Assembly: GCF_001039355.2 (NCBI RefSeq)
Contig: NW_019774280.1
Coordinates: 100,428-164,427 of the forward strand
Direction: 5' to 3'
From: Lingula anatina
Taxonomy: Eukaryota > Brachiopoda > Lingulata > Lingulida > Lingulidae
Length of the DNA stretch: 64,000 bases
Under the pieces are notes generated by a model. That model was given only the letters and a program-made list of their open reading frames with translations, was not told where the DNA came from and searched no databases. Below are positions 53,432 to 64,000 of this stretch, piece by piece. Both the position numbers and the translations under genes were made by a program. Positions within the stretch are counted from its first letter, which is position 1; each line of letters starts with the position of its first letter.

Positions 53432-55125
53432 ATGATGTAGACAGGAATAGAACTGGTTGTGTCTTGACAAGTGCTGCCCTCTTTTGCACAATAAGTTTAG
53501 AGTTCAAAACTGGGAACAGCATAAAATATTGTCTGGCAGTTTTGTCTGGGTCAAAAGTATTTATTTTTTTATTTATTTATTTATTGTATTTTTCCTACAA
53601 CTTTTTTATATTTTAGTGTCAAAAAGTAGTGTTATCAGTTGATTTGTTAAATAAAATCAGCAGTGCAGATTTGTATTGGCTGTGTCATGTGTTGAGCTGC
53701 AGTCTGGACACTTTGGGGTGGGGGCATTGTTAGCTGCATAGTTTTTTCTTTTCTGAACCAATTAAACTAATCTAAATGGGGAATCAAGAGAAGGGTTGAT
53801 TATTGTCTTTTGGTGGAAAATTAATTTTTAGCATGCCCCAGACTAACTTTTCAAGTTGTTTTCCGTACTTGAAATGAAAAGTTTATCCAAGATTTTCTTG
53901 TTTGTTAAAGTAATATTTATACATGTGTTTTGATTATACATGTATCCAAGTGTTTTGATAGTCTTTTTTTAAATGAAAAGGGTATTATTCCATAAAATAC
54001 TTAATTTCTGCATTAGTATATCTGATATAAGTATCCAAAGAAAATGTATTCCTTTTTATGCTTATTTTATTGTAGTATTTTCACCATTTTTCAAAAAAAA
54101 AAAAAGAAAAAAAGAAAAGAAANCTTATTTTATTGTAGTATTTTCACCATTTTTCAAAAAAAAAAAGAAAAAAAGAAAAGAAAAGAAAAATTAAAGTTAA
54201 AGAAAGGGATAAGACGAAAAAGTCAAAAGTAAGTATTATTTCCACACCAGTCCGTATGATTTTGATAGCCAATTAATGTGAAAGCTAAGAAGATTTTGAC
54301 ATGTAACCATGCCACACTAAGTTTCGCATTGCTTACTGGTGGTCGTGCTCCATTTTAGTCTTTGCCCATTAGTCGCTGGGTCATCTTAGTCATATTTGTG
54401 GTACGTGCAGTAAGAAGTTTTTAGAAATAAATGTAAGTTTTCATAACTTTGACTTAACAAAGATTTTATTTCTGTATTCGTTTGTTATTGGTGTGGTACA
54501 TACTGTTTATTGCAATAATAATAGATGACAAACTCGAGTGTCTTGTTTTATAGTTTCACAAAATGGCTATTGCTCCAAAATTGGTTTAGACTTTTTGGCA
54601 TTTAATTCTTCATCGGTTCTAGATAATCCCGCACTTAGACGAGCAGATATATTATATTCCAAGATATATCCATATTCCAAGATAAATCACCAATAGAAAA
54701 AATCTAAAAATTTTCAGCCAGGTGTTTGGGGTGAAATCTTCATCTTGGAACCATACTTTGCCGGATCCTCAGGGACCATTATTTGTGCGGAGTCCATTCT
54801 TATTCTTATTCTCACTAATATAACACAATTTTAAAAAAAGGAATGAAAAAAATAGAAAAAAAGACCAGAGAAGAAAAAGTAAGTATAAACAAAAAAGGTC
54901 AAAGACAAATCCCGGTATTAAAATCCTTTTAATATATCATTATAAGAAAAGCCATGCGAAAACCGTTTTTTATTTAATTCAGCATGGTCTAATGTTTATA
55001 CGAAAAAAACATTTATTTTAAGTTCATATCTATACCATCAATATACAGTTACATTCATTAATACTCGGTCTAAATTATAACAATGGCATTTGCATATTTA
55101 GAAATCAGACGGGGGGGGGGGGTAA
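53432..55125. other. Convergent 3' region between BACE and the VWA gene
   Basis: Holds the BACE 3' UTR on the plus strand, with an AATAAA at 53650-53655, and the VWA gene 3' UTR on the minus strand, with an AATAAA at 55012-55017 (reverse). Also contains the assembly N at 54123 with a flanking duplication and an (A/G)-rich stretch at 54100-54190. No other gene was recognised. Confidence 0.6.
54061..54185. repeat. 62-bp direct duplication flanking a single N (likely assembly join)
   Basis: Sequence starting CTTATTTTATTGTAG at 54061 is repeated directly after the N at 54123, from 54124, differing only in poly-A length. A one-base gap between two near-identical overlapping ends is what an unmerged contig overlap leaves. 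Confidence 0.85.
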
Positions 55126-57100
55126 TTATGATAACACTTTCTGCAGGGCACTATACGCGTCATACTTCAAATCTGCAAAGGACTGGTAATTAAGAACGCA
55201 TTTCTCTGTCGTGTTCTGCGTGTTGCTGATTTTAATCGGCGAAGCCATTTTGTTGATTGCGTCCATGTGGGCACGTAAGCCAACGGCAGCGACACAAATG
55301 TTAATTCCTGAAATAGACACACAGCTAGTAGTTTGTAATTGGAATACCAAATAGATTTACAAAAACAAAATAACCCTAAGAATAAAAACATACAAAGAAC
55401 AAAAACCTCCAAAAAGAAAAAAAAAAAAAGAAAGCATTAAATGGACGAATCTCTGTTGTCCTAACTTTTTTGTCCCTTTAACGTAACAGTAGTCTATTCA
55501 TTCAAGGCAATAGAAGCTCTGTCTCACCCTAGTTCTAGCACATACCGTCTTTCTTCATGGCCTCTGCCTTTTCTCCCGCATTACCCCCTTGTGTATATAA
55601 GCCGTCAGTGAACAGCCAGACAAGCCGCGGATCTTTGTCACGAAGCTCTGTATCACACAGTGTCAAAGCTTTGAATGTATCCGTCAAATAACCTGATAAT
55701 ATAATGAAAATACATAATTTATAAAATCCTGGAGTAGCAGTAAAGCTGTCTGCGTCTGCACGACGAAAGCGTTTACTAAAATGTATTCTGAAACTAATGT
55801 CAGATTTGCGGTACTAGTCCAGTGATTAAATGACTTGGGTTTAAAAAAATGTCAAAGGTTTCTTAACTGAAGTTGGTCCATCGATGGTCTAATGTAGCCT
55901 AGATGATTTTCCACCGGAATTCACCAACAGAAAAAAAAAGGACTACAATGATGGTGGAAGGCGTATAACACGATATCATATCTTGTAGTAGGTATCATTT
56001 CCAATGAAAAAAGTTTGGTCATTTATATGTAAATAGTACATACGTGTCTGCACGTGAATATGTGTGTGATTGTGTCTGCAAATGTGTTTGTGTCTGTGGG
56101 CGTGTGTCTGTACAATTGAGTGTGTTTCTGCGCTTGCGTCTCCGCGAGTTCATGTGCCTGTATGAGTACGTGTGCCTGAGCGCGTGTTAATGCGTGTGTG
56201 TTCTCGTCCATGTGTGTTTCTACATCGTCCATGTCACCACGATTTTGTGTATAAATAAATGAATCTGTAAGCGGCTACATGTGTATTTGAAAACACAAGC
56301 GTGTACAAGTTCATAGTGAAGTACATGCCATGAGCTCCATGGACTTAGGCCTATATGTGTCCAACTTACCGACTTTCGCTAGGTCGGCAATACTTTTATC
56401 GTTCATGGCGAACGTCGGGTGTTTCCCCAGATTGACGATGACTGTAGTCGTTTCCGTGCTGGAGAAGCGTACCAGACCAAACTTGTGCTTGTTTGTGTCT
56501 ATACTGTTCGGGTCTGGGACGTTGTTGATGATGGCAAGGATGTACTGAAATAAGATTTAATTTTGTAAATTTAAGTAAAATTATTTTCTTGAGAATTGCG
56601 CAAGAACGTCTAATATCATATGTTGGTCAATTCTAATATAATGAACATTCATTTCACGAAACTCATTCACTTTAATCTTTTTTCATATACAAATTTGATA
56701 ATGCAAAGCTATTTGAATAATACTCTTCTATATTGCTCGACTATTTTTAAATAAAAACTATATTTGTTTTTATCATCTGGCGTAAAAAAGTAAAAGTAAA
56801 AGAAAAAGAAGCATATGACGTAGTGAGCAAATGGTAAATTTAGTTGTTAATACACAATCAGACGACCCAAGTGCTGTGTTTATGACCCAAACCAGTGAAT
56901 CTCACCCTGGCCGCTGCTTTTGTATACTCCCATTCTCTGAAGTCAATGCTGCCACTGCTGTCTAAAGCAAACATTACATTCCAGTAAGGAGTTTTGCCCA
57001 TCAGAGCTTGTATGATACCTTCAGGTGTGAGAGCCACGGAGTCCAGAGCACTGAAGACCATGCCAACAGCGACCAGCAGCGCAAACGTGGTTAACTTCAT
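55126..57100 (-). CDS. Small secreted single-domain von Willebrand factor A protein, complete
   Basis: Four exons: 57100-56906, 56544-56370, 55692-55546, 55307-55126; 232 residues, TAA at 55128-55126. The N-terminus (MKLTTFALLVAVGMVFSAL) is a signal peptide, then about 190 residues of VWA domain: YWNVMFALDSSGSI carries the DxSxS metal-ion-dependent adhesion motif (Asp47, Ser49, Ser51), FGLVRFSS is the second strand, LVWLFTDGLYT the strand with the third MIDAS Asp, and INICVAAVGL the next strand. Nothing else is attached: no collagen, EGF or TM segment. Such secreted VWA proteins act in extracellular matrix, shell or immune settings by binding protein ligands; the specific role is unknown. ATG choice is supported by the signal peptide, the close CRE and a TATA box about 95 bases upstream. 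Confidence 0.87.
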
Positions 57101-57106
57101 CTTCGG

Positions 57107-57201
57107 TGACGTCAGGAATTTGGTCCAAGCGGAGACGGCGGAAGCGGAGAGACTTGTTTTTTTTTAACAGAGAGACACCGTCGTCTAGGCCGATATTTAT
57201 A
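57107..57201 (-). promoter_or_regulatory. Core promoter and leader of the VWA gene: TATA box and CRE
   Basis: On the minus strand TATAAATA lies at 57201-57194, placing a start near 57165-57170. A perfect palindromic TGACGTCA (57107-57114), the CREB/ATF site, sits seven bases before the ATG, inside the presumed leader. This indicates a focused, inducible type of promoter, unlike the dynein/BACE region. Confidence 0.55.
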
Positions 57202-58149
57202 CAAAGCAGTCACTTGCACTTACTAACACAGACTTTGCATTTATTACAATTTATTGCTGTTATGAACCAATCGTTGTATTTGACTCTAGGTGTTTTCTTT
57301 CCAGGGTAAGTTTTATTTGACCAAAATACTTGAATCTAGACACCCATAATGAAGACGACGGTATTTTAAAACAGTTTATACCAGATAATAATCAGGTATT
57401 CCTTTTAAGCCATGGGGATTTTTACCGAGTCAAACAATGCTGCCGTTGACACCTGTCACATTAATTTGTGAAAGGTATTATTTGAATCATAATTAAATGC
57501 TTTAACCTGAAACGTATGAACAGATTATGTAATCACTCTTTTCATCTTTCCATCTAAGTCCCTCCCCACAATTTCATCTCGATCTCTCTTTTAAGAGAGA
57601 TTTAAAAAATATTTTAAAATACCAATTGTGCAGCTATGGGCTAAATGTGCCGGAAATAATGATTGAACAAAGATATAAGGATGTTCTAAACACGAACGAA
57701 GATTTTTAAAAGAGCCCATCTGGATAAGTGGGAAGGTAAAAATACGGACCTTGATAACACGTACCATACTGATATACACAAGGACTCAAAATGTCATTTT
57801 CCTAAACTGTTAACTGCAACCAACATATTTTTATTATCATTGTAACAATATTTCCTCTTTCAAAATATTCACTTTTTGTTTGTCTTATGCACAGCAGTAC
57901 TTAAAAACTATGTAGGAGGGGCGGAAAAGAAAATTAAATTAAGTACATATATACTTTTAATTTAGAGGCGTATTACAGGTTTTCCCACTCTGTTTTTCAA
58001 GCAGTTCTATAGAGACGTGCGTTGTGGCAGATAGGGAATGGAGTATATAGGGGGCCTGGACATCTTTGTTGGTTAAGAGTGACACCATTTCAACCCCACC
58101 TTCCATCAAACCGGGGAACGTGCTTTGCCTCACAGTGCAACCCGAGACA

Positions 58150-58348
58150 TTAAGTCTGCATTCCCATAGATTTAGATCGATCCATCTAGATCGACCTTAT
58201 TCCCTGGGGGTTCACATCAGCCGGTAGTTAATTACCCCCTTACAGCTTTTAGTAGGCGGGACAGACGCTTAAGCCGGCTAAGCTGACAGTAATCTAGTGA
58301 GACTCCCCACATAGATCGGATTAAAAGCTGTGTGAATGGGGTCTAAGG
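58150..58348. mobile_element. MITE family A, copy 2
   Basis: Second copy of the element at 22744-22966, same orientation, with related inverted ends (TTTAGATCGATC and its partner) and flanks TTAAG and CTAAG. Lies between the VWA and Rh genes. Confidence 0.75.
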
Positions 58349-58388
58349 TTCCGGGGGCAGCTGTCACCTTCCAGTGCCTTGTGCAGCA

Positions 58389-58632
58389 GGCCTCACAAAC
58401 GATAATTGTCGCTTGGTAAACGCGATCCTTAGATTTGGGAGCACAAATGCCCAAATCAACGACTCCAGCCACGAATTAAAAACCTCAATGTAAAATTAGT
58501 AGCCATAAACACAGCGTTGGACCACACAAACAATATGTGCTCGTGGCTACTAATTCTAATTTGTTGCTCGAATCGTTAATTTGGGCATTTATTTGTGCTC
58601 ACAAACTAGAGGCTCGAGTTCGTAAACGCCCA
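58389..58632. mobile_element. Foldback element family C, copy 1
   Basis: Two arms of about 90 bp form an imperfect inverted repeat: the left arm (58415-58508) includes GAGCACAAATGCCCAAAT and AAATTAGTAGCCA, and the right arm (58545-58632) holds their complements (TGGCTACTAATT, ATTTGGGCATTTATTTGTGCTC). The outer segment ACAAACGATAATTGTCG is shared in reverse with the copy in the BACE gene. Confidence 0.65.
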
Positions 58633-59860
58633 TTACGTGTAATTACCAAATATTCTGATATTATTTACACATTTCTAAAACGTACAGGTAAGCCTACAAG
58701 ATAGAATAATTAGAAACATTGTCCGTTGGACATTCATTCATTTGTGTTACCAGCTAGTCGTAAGTACAAGTATATGGAATACGCTGGGTACTGATGTATG
58801 CGTTGCTTTCACAAAAACAAGATGATAAAAATAACACCCTTTATAAATCACAGAATAAATTCCTAGTATATATCATGAATGTGGCTCGTGGTAACCAAGT
58901 TATAGGCAGTAAACTTACAGAAATTGTAAAGAAGATGGCATGCATCATAACTATTACACGGATGTAGGCATATTCATTGCGTTAATTAATAAGATTTATA
59001 TTTCAGTTTTGAATTGCTTTTACATATATTAAGATATGTGTTTCAATACTTTTCTCATAAATCTTAAAATTTCGGAAAATTTTCAGAATTTAGTAAATGC
59101 CACACCGTTTTATTATTTTGTTAGACAGACAGAAACGACGGCAAAAGACTAGAAATACTACCGCTAAATAGGTTTTTCACGTTAGAACAGGGAAGGGGGC
59201 TAAATTTGACCAAAAAGCAACGAAGAGACTTAGTCATAGTACCGTATATAATTTATAACTTACTATTGCGGCTTTATTTGTTCCAATTTTCTAAAAATAC
59301 GTAAGAAATGTAAAATAATACATTCATGTTTATTGGATTCATACTGGTTTATTTATATATTTATGATTTATTGTGCACGTGGTTATATACATTATATGCA
59401 AAAAACATAACCGTTAACATAGTATTTCTACATTGTATTATTGTAGATTCTGAGTCTATCAAATTCCTGTACAAAAAAAAAAAATTCGATACAATTAAGC
59501 GTTTTCAGACATTTAATTGTATATGTCTGTAATATACAATTTCATTGTTTTTAAAAACATTTCCTCACACCAATATCATGTATATACATAAATAAATGTT
59601 TAATGATAATAGAAAGCATACATAAGCTGCTTGTATTCTAATGAAAAGCTCTTAGGGGCATTCACGGTTATTGGGTTGAACAAAATTCAGCTGTTCTGTG
59701 CCTTTTTAATCCCCCATGCACTGCATCTCTGAGATGTAACACGTTCTACGCAAACTCACTACTTTGGTTTTCGTGGATTATTTATTATTAATAACACGAT
59801 CGCGATAAGTAACTTGTCCTCGTGTATATTTTAACGCCATATTCATGGATTATCTTTCGA

Positions 59861-59970
59861 GCTAAAACCATGTATTCAGTTGAATCGTTCTTGGTGATCG
59901 AGTCTTTCTTGGTGACGCCCTTTGAGGTATTGGGGTCAAAGATTGGAAACATCCTTCCTCCTGCCTCAAG
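59861..59970 (-). pseudogene. Tandem copy of the last Rh transporter exon
   Basis: Aligns with the end of the functional last exon (60023-60140). On the minus strand one frame reads FPIFDPNTSKGVTKKD, against [16 protein letters not shown] in the real exon, and the frame stays open past the equivalent stop. A TCAG acceptor lies just upstream but its phase does not fit the preceding exon. It is either a decayed duplicate or an unused alternative C-terminus. Confidence 0.6.
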
Positions 59971-60023
59971 ACTGACACATGCATGTTAGCGGATGTTTTT
60001 TAGTATTATGTACAACTTTTCAG

Positions 60024-60319
60024 CTAAAACTTTGTATCCTCTGTTGCCCCGTTCTTGATGGCTGGCTCCTCTCTGTTGACGCCGTGTGAGGAATTGGGGT
60101 CAAACAGTGGCAATTTCTGGAAACCCTCCTCTGGCACTTCCCAGAACTTCTCGTCATCAAACAGTTGGTCGCCCTCAGGGCGGTCCAAACAGGGGATCAG
60201 TAGGAGAAAACCTGTGGGATGAATAAGAGAGAGGGGTTTGTTAAAATGTCATAACAGTCGCGTTAAATAAATACGCCATTTTCAGTAATCGGTGCATCAA
60301 AGTTGTGTACATGTACTTG

Positions 60320-60360
<41 letters not shown>

Positions 60361-61198
60361 GACTTTACGTAGATGTATCACAAATTCTTAACGAAATAGA
60401 AGGGCGGATCTTGTGAGCCACAAGGTTATAATGGGCGGCGTTTATGGACAGCATTCATTCTTTTAATATATTTAAAGTATTCTATTATTTGCTATAAACT
60501 ACTCCAAATTCAGACTGTTGGAAATGCTAGGCTTACGATGTATGTGGGGATGGTATAGACCTTTCCGGATATGAAAACACTATCAGGAAACCACGCTGAC
60601 CAATGATGCAGCTGCTGGCAGTCCACAATATTATAATAAAACGATTTTTTGACACAGATGATATACTTGACACAGATTCAGATTGCACTCACCAGTAATT
60701 GTCCCTCCCAGTAAAGCAATGCCCAAAGTCACGCCCAGTGTCGCCATCTGGTAGCCGGCCTGCTCGCCTGCCGTGCGACCGAGACCAGCTTCGATCTCGC
60801 TGAATCTCGCCTGTAGCTCCTGTAACATGGTGGAGTTTTCTACAGGGGAACGGGCTGGGAAAACCTGGTACAGACTGGAAGTGTATTTGAGTAAATGGAT
60901 ACAGATTAGGTAAGCTACTGCACCATTCCCATTTTCTATATGTAGCATCGTTCAGTTATCAGTAGACTTATTCGACGCCCTCTGTTTTTAAGAAAAATGT
61001 CATTACAGCGTTGTTGTATCGTGCGACATTCATTTCTAAAACTTTAAAATGAGGTCATCATTTGATACGACTAAATTACTATATGAAGTGTGCAGAAAGA
61101 CCGTCAAGGGCATACAATGTAGAACTTCACATTTTTGGTCCATAAGATTTTAAGATGGATTTCCCTAACAATAAATTGGTTTTCGTCTATTTTTTCGG

Positions 61199-61255
<57 letters not shown>

Positions 61256-61757
61256 ATACCTGAGCCCGTAGATATCGGTGCTGGCAATGGCGGCTAGAAT
61301 AGCCCCAGCAATGGCCGCCAATATTCCCGGCATCCCATGGAGGTTGTTCACACCACATGTATCGTGAACCTTAGCCTTGGTGCTCAACAGCGGCTGGTAT
61401 AGGAGAGGTTTATATCAAATATGGACATATATTACATATTCACTGAAACATGTTTTTATTGGATTTCGTTTTGTTTCTTTGGAGCAAAAATCTTACCTAT
61501 GCAGCAAAAACGTTTTGCCACTTTTACCACATTTATTAGCACATACTATTGTTGCCATTTTATGTGCCGTTTGTTTTCTCTTTGTAACATAACACAAGCT
61601 GCAATGGAGATTATTTTAATCAATCTCTATTTTCTTCCAAATGATTGGATAGTCTTGTGGGATTCTTGGGCCGAGAAAATGTTATAATATCAACAATGCA
61701 GTGCTGCAATCAGATAAACAAAACGTATCCTAGTATCGTTCACAACTTCCTCTTCGA

Positions 61758-61806
<49 letters not shown>

Positions 61807-63700
61807 GCTGGCGGGAATAGTTCACCTACCGTGAGGTACGTAAAGCCGAGAGTTGAGATCAGGGCGGCAGAGGTCCCCACCAGCATTGCCCCCCAAGGTC
61901 GAATCATAAGGTCAGCACTTGTTCCTATGGCAACACCTCCTGCCAGAGTCGCGTTCTGAACGTGCACCTGTAGTTGTGAAATTAAGGACTGCATGTATTT
62001 GTCTATATAGAAGGATTTGTTCAATTTCCTTACTATGGATTTAATATATGAAGTTCTATTTTATAAAAAAGGAAACAATATTACAACCTGCTTTCAAGTC
62101 TGATTTGATAATTCGTTACTGATTGTGTCTTACTGCAAATGGAAAGAACCATAGATAAATCTGACTGATTTGGAGAAAAACCAAACTAAGCAATTAAAAT
62201 GAAGAAATACGGTCAAACATTAAGATTAAATGCAAACAAGTTCAAGTCTTAATCTCGCCATCACTGTAAATAAATACATTTTAAATAAATCAAGTTCTTT
62301 CAAATGTATTCATTAAATTTTAAAAAATTAAAATTTCTGCTAGCCTGCTAGTTCTGACAGAGTGACCTTCACAAAGCTGAACCAAAGCTGCGTTTGTGAC
62401 ATTGTACTTTGCCTTGACGTTAAGAACTGATTTGACTTTGTGTATATGGTACGCATCCCACTTTACCTCTTCACGTCATCGACGCAAAATTTTTGTACGC
62501 ACTCACCATGTTAATCCGCCCCTTAGCGTCTAACGCCGAGGATATGGCGAAAGTGACAACACAGCAGGCCGCCAGGGAGAGGTATGTGTTTATCACAGCG
62601 CGGTGCTGGTCGTCCCCTGGAGCCAGAGCGCCGTTGAAACTGGGCCAGTACATCCACAGGAATATGGTTCCTGAAAGAAACAAACTGCATGGATTAGTAC
62701 CGCCCTGTGTTTAGACGATGGCCGTTTTAGGAATGATGGCAAATCAAATGATGCACCATTCAGAAAACTAAAAAGGAGAAATAATACATGAACGTAGCCA
62801 TGGTCAAGGAGAATTATTGGAGATGTGAAGGCGGGGACCAATGTAAGAATTAAGGACAACAACCGGCGAGCTTTAATGATATTTTCTCTCAAGCGAAGGT
62901 GCGCTTGTGTAATGGTCACCGCACTGTGGCGCCGCGGCGGTAAAATTAGAAACTATCCACGGAGCTTCCTCTCTACCAGAACGACACCAAACTCACCTAT
63001 CATGGAGAACAGATCAGAGTGGTAGACGGATCCCTCCTTATCGCTCTCCTCTATGTCTTCCCGCCATAAGACCCTTGCCACAGCCAAACCAAAGTACGCC
63101 CCGAATGCATGGATGAACATGGATCCTCCAATATCCACCGCCTGGAACACGTGTTAATATAGGATTTAAATTAAGTTCTAGAAAATGGAATTATAAAAAT
63201 GTAAATCCCCCCCAACGAAATTGGATAGAATTTCTAATAAAGAAAAAAATTGCTACCGCGCACTGTGCTCCTTTAAATCCATTTAACGTGAAACTGACTT
63301 CCTCTCAGTTATCTCGCCTGTCTACACGGTCGTAAAGGTATTATTGTACATTCTTTCAATTAAAAAACAAACGCATTGTCAGATTTCAAATAATAACAAA
63401 TTTTAGCCCATTACGACTCATGCAATTCAACAGTTATTCTTTGAAACAAATGGTAACGCCCTGTAAAACCAATCAACCCTACAGAAATTCTAACTACTCC
63501 ACACTTCTTTTTTTCGAATACGTTATACATAAAATGATATCGTCTTAACCTTGAAGTATGTGAGTCCGATCATTTCATTGACGCAGTAGAAGATGATCTC
63601 AAAGAAAGCCATGATGACGAGCTGGAGAGGGCTTGTTTTTCCCAACACTGCCCCAAAAGAAATAAGTACTGCGCCGGCTCCAAAGTCTGCAGCTATCATA
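60024..63700 (-). CDS. Rh-type (RhBG/RhCG-like) ammonium/ammonia transporter, 5'-partial
   Basis: Seven exons: 63700-63550, 63141-62997, 62670-62507, 61967-61830, 61393-61260, 60874-60693, 60211-60024, with TAG at 60026-60024; about 366 residues, the N-terminal ~100 (first helices) lying past 64000. Rh glycoproteins form trimers that conduct NH3/NH4+ across plasma membranes. Rh signatures are clear: [65 protein letters not shown] and [13 protein letters not shown]. The two pore histidines (in FIHAFG and NLHGMPG) are both kept; the usual His in GVHNLHG is Asn (GVNNLHG). The cytoplasmic tail contains FWEVPEEG and ends TEDTKF. Exon phases all agree. Two introns carry (GA)n tracts just beyond the 5' splice sites. 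A damaged copy of the last exon lies 160 bp downstream. Confidence 0.94.
60321..60358. repeat. (TA)n microsatellite
   Basis: Nineteen TA units in the last intron of the Rh gene. Confidence 0.95.
61203..61250. repeat. (GA)n microsatellite beside an Rh splice donor
   Basis: About 24 GA units, CU-rich in the transcript, starting about ten bases inside the intron after the exon ending at 61260. Confidence 0.95.
61758..61803. repeat. (GA)n microsatellite beside a second Rh splice donor
   Basis: About 22 GA units with one interruption, roughly 26 bases inside the intron after the exon ending at 61830. Confidence 0.95.
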
Positions 63701-64000
63701 CTTGTAAAGAAAAGGAGAAAGTATAGGCAAAATGATGAAATGAGAAAATTATTTGGTACTCTTTAGAATATAATGGTTACAAAACAGTACATTAGGTTTT
63801 AGTCTTAGGCTCCAGATAGCCAGATAAACAAAGAGAAACAAATCATACTTGGTAAAAAAGAGACAAAAAGTAAAATACAATAATTACATTTAGACGCACC
63901 ATTCAATCCGAGTAACAAAATTCACTAACTGGTTTCATACAACGTTTTTGGTTTCATAATGCTTTTGGTAACATTTTACGCCCAGTTTCAGAAAAAGTCA
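63701..64000. other. Intron of the Rh transporter gene
   Basis: AT-rich sequence beyond the acceptor of the first visible Rh exon. No exon or repeat was recognised. Confidence 0.5.

Larger units (their letters stand above)
57202..59860. other. Intergenic region between the VWA gene and the Rh transporter
   Basis: No protein-coding gene recognised. It holds one copy of a MITE (58150-58348), a foldback element (58389-58632), and AT-rich unique sequence. A minus-strand AATAAA for the Rh transcript lies at 59786-59781. Confidence 0.5.

Noticed and set aside
54044-54232. Lys-rich open frames spanning the N
   Set aside because: They derive from an A/G-rich low-complexity run across an assembly gap.
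55110-55125. Poly-G run after the VWA stop codon as a regulatory G-quadruplex
   Set aside because: A single homopolymer just past the stop with no second G-run nearby; not enough for a functional claim.
56023-56232. HT-rich open frame in the VWA gene intron 2
   Set aside because: It comes from a degenerate TGTG-rich intron segment; the flanking VWA exons join in phase without it.

Overview
This is a 64 kb stretch of an animal nuclear genome. Introns are AT-rich and phase-consistent with GT-AG ends, microsatellites are plentiful, there are several miniature inverted-repeat elements, and one LINE fragment with a clear target-site duplication is present. Gene content (an axonemal-type dynein heavy chain, a BACE aspartyl protease, a small VWA protein and an Rh ammonium transporter) fits an invertebrate, probably a spiralian such as a mollusc. 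That taxonomic guess is inference only.

Layout. (1) About 910-44968, minus strand: the first ~3,950 codons of a giant dynein heavy chain in 73 phase-consistent exons (plus two in-frame candidate extra exons). Its start codon is at 44968 and its 3' end (AAA5, AAA6, C-terminus) lies beyond position 1. (2) 46728-53431, plus strand: a complete ten-exon beta-secretase (BACE) gene, 701 residues, head-to-head with the dynein gene across a short shared promoter region (about 45.6-46.1 kb). (3) 55126-57100, minus strand: a complete four-exon gene for a 232-residue secreted von Willebrand factor A protein with TATA box and CRE. (4) 60024-63700, minus strand: the 3' seven exons of an Rh-type ammonium transporter whose 5' end runs off the window.

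The main novelty is the dynein. AAA1, the ATPase site that normally drives the power stroke, has lost key residues: Walker A is GPAASGKLET (Leu for Thr) and Walker B reads CFNKL where dyneins have CFDEF. AAA4 also has a broken P-loop (Lys to Arg). AAA2 and AAA3 keep intact P-loops, and the stalk and microtubule-binding domain are well preserved. Large low-complexity inserts (His-rich, Ser/Arg-rich, Lys/Ser-rich) interrupt the linker and the AAA1-AAA2 connector. This suggests a nucleotide-regulated microtubule tether rather than a motor. By architecture and projected size (~5,000 residues) the best family guess is DNHD1-like, but this was not confirmed by alignment.

A second theme is genome plasticity at exon edges. 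At least five dynein exons and the last Rh exon have tandem, partly decayed copies of the exon end and its splice site in the neighbouring intron, including four 53-bp copies giving three consecutive 5' splice sites. Transposon-like content includes a 1.1 kb 5'-truncated L1/Tx1-like LINE, several MITE or foldback families with two or three copies each, and a one-base N gap at 54123 flanked by a 62-bp duplication that looks like an assembly join. No tRNA, rRNA or CRISPR was seen.
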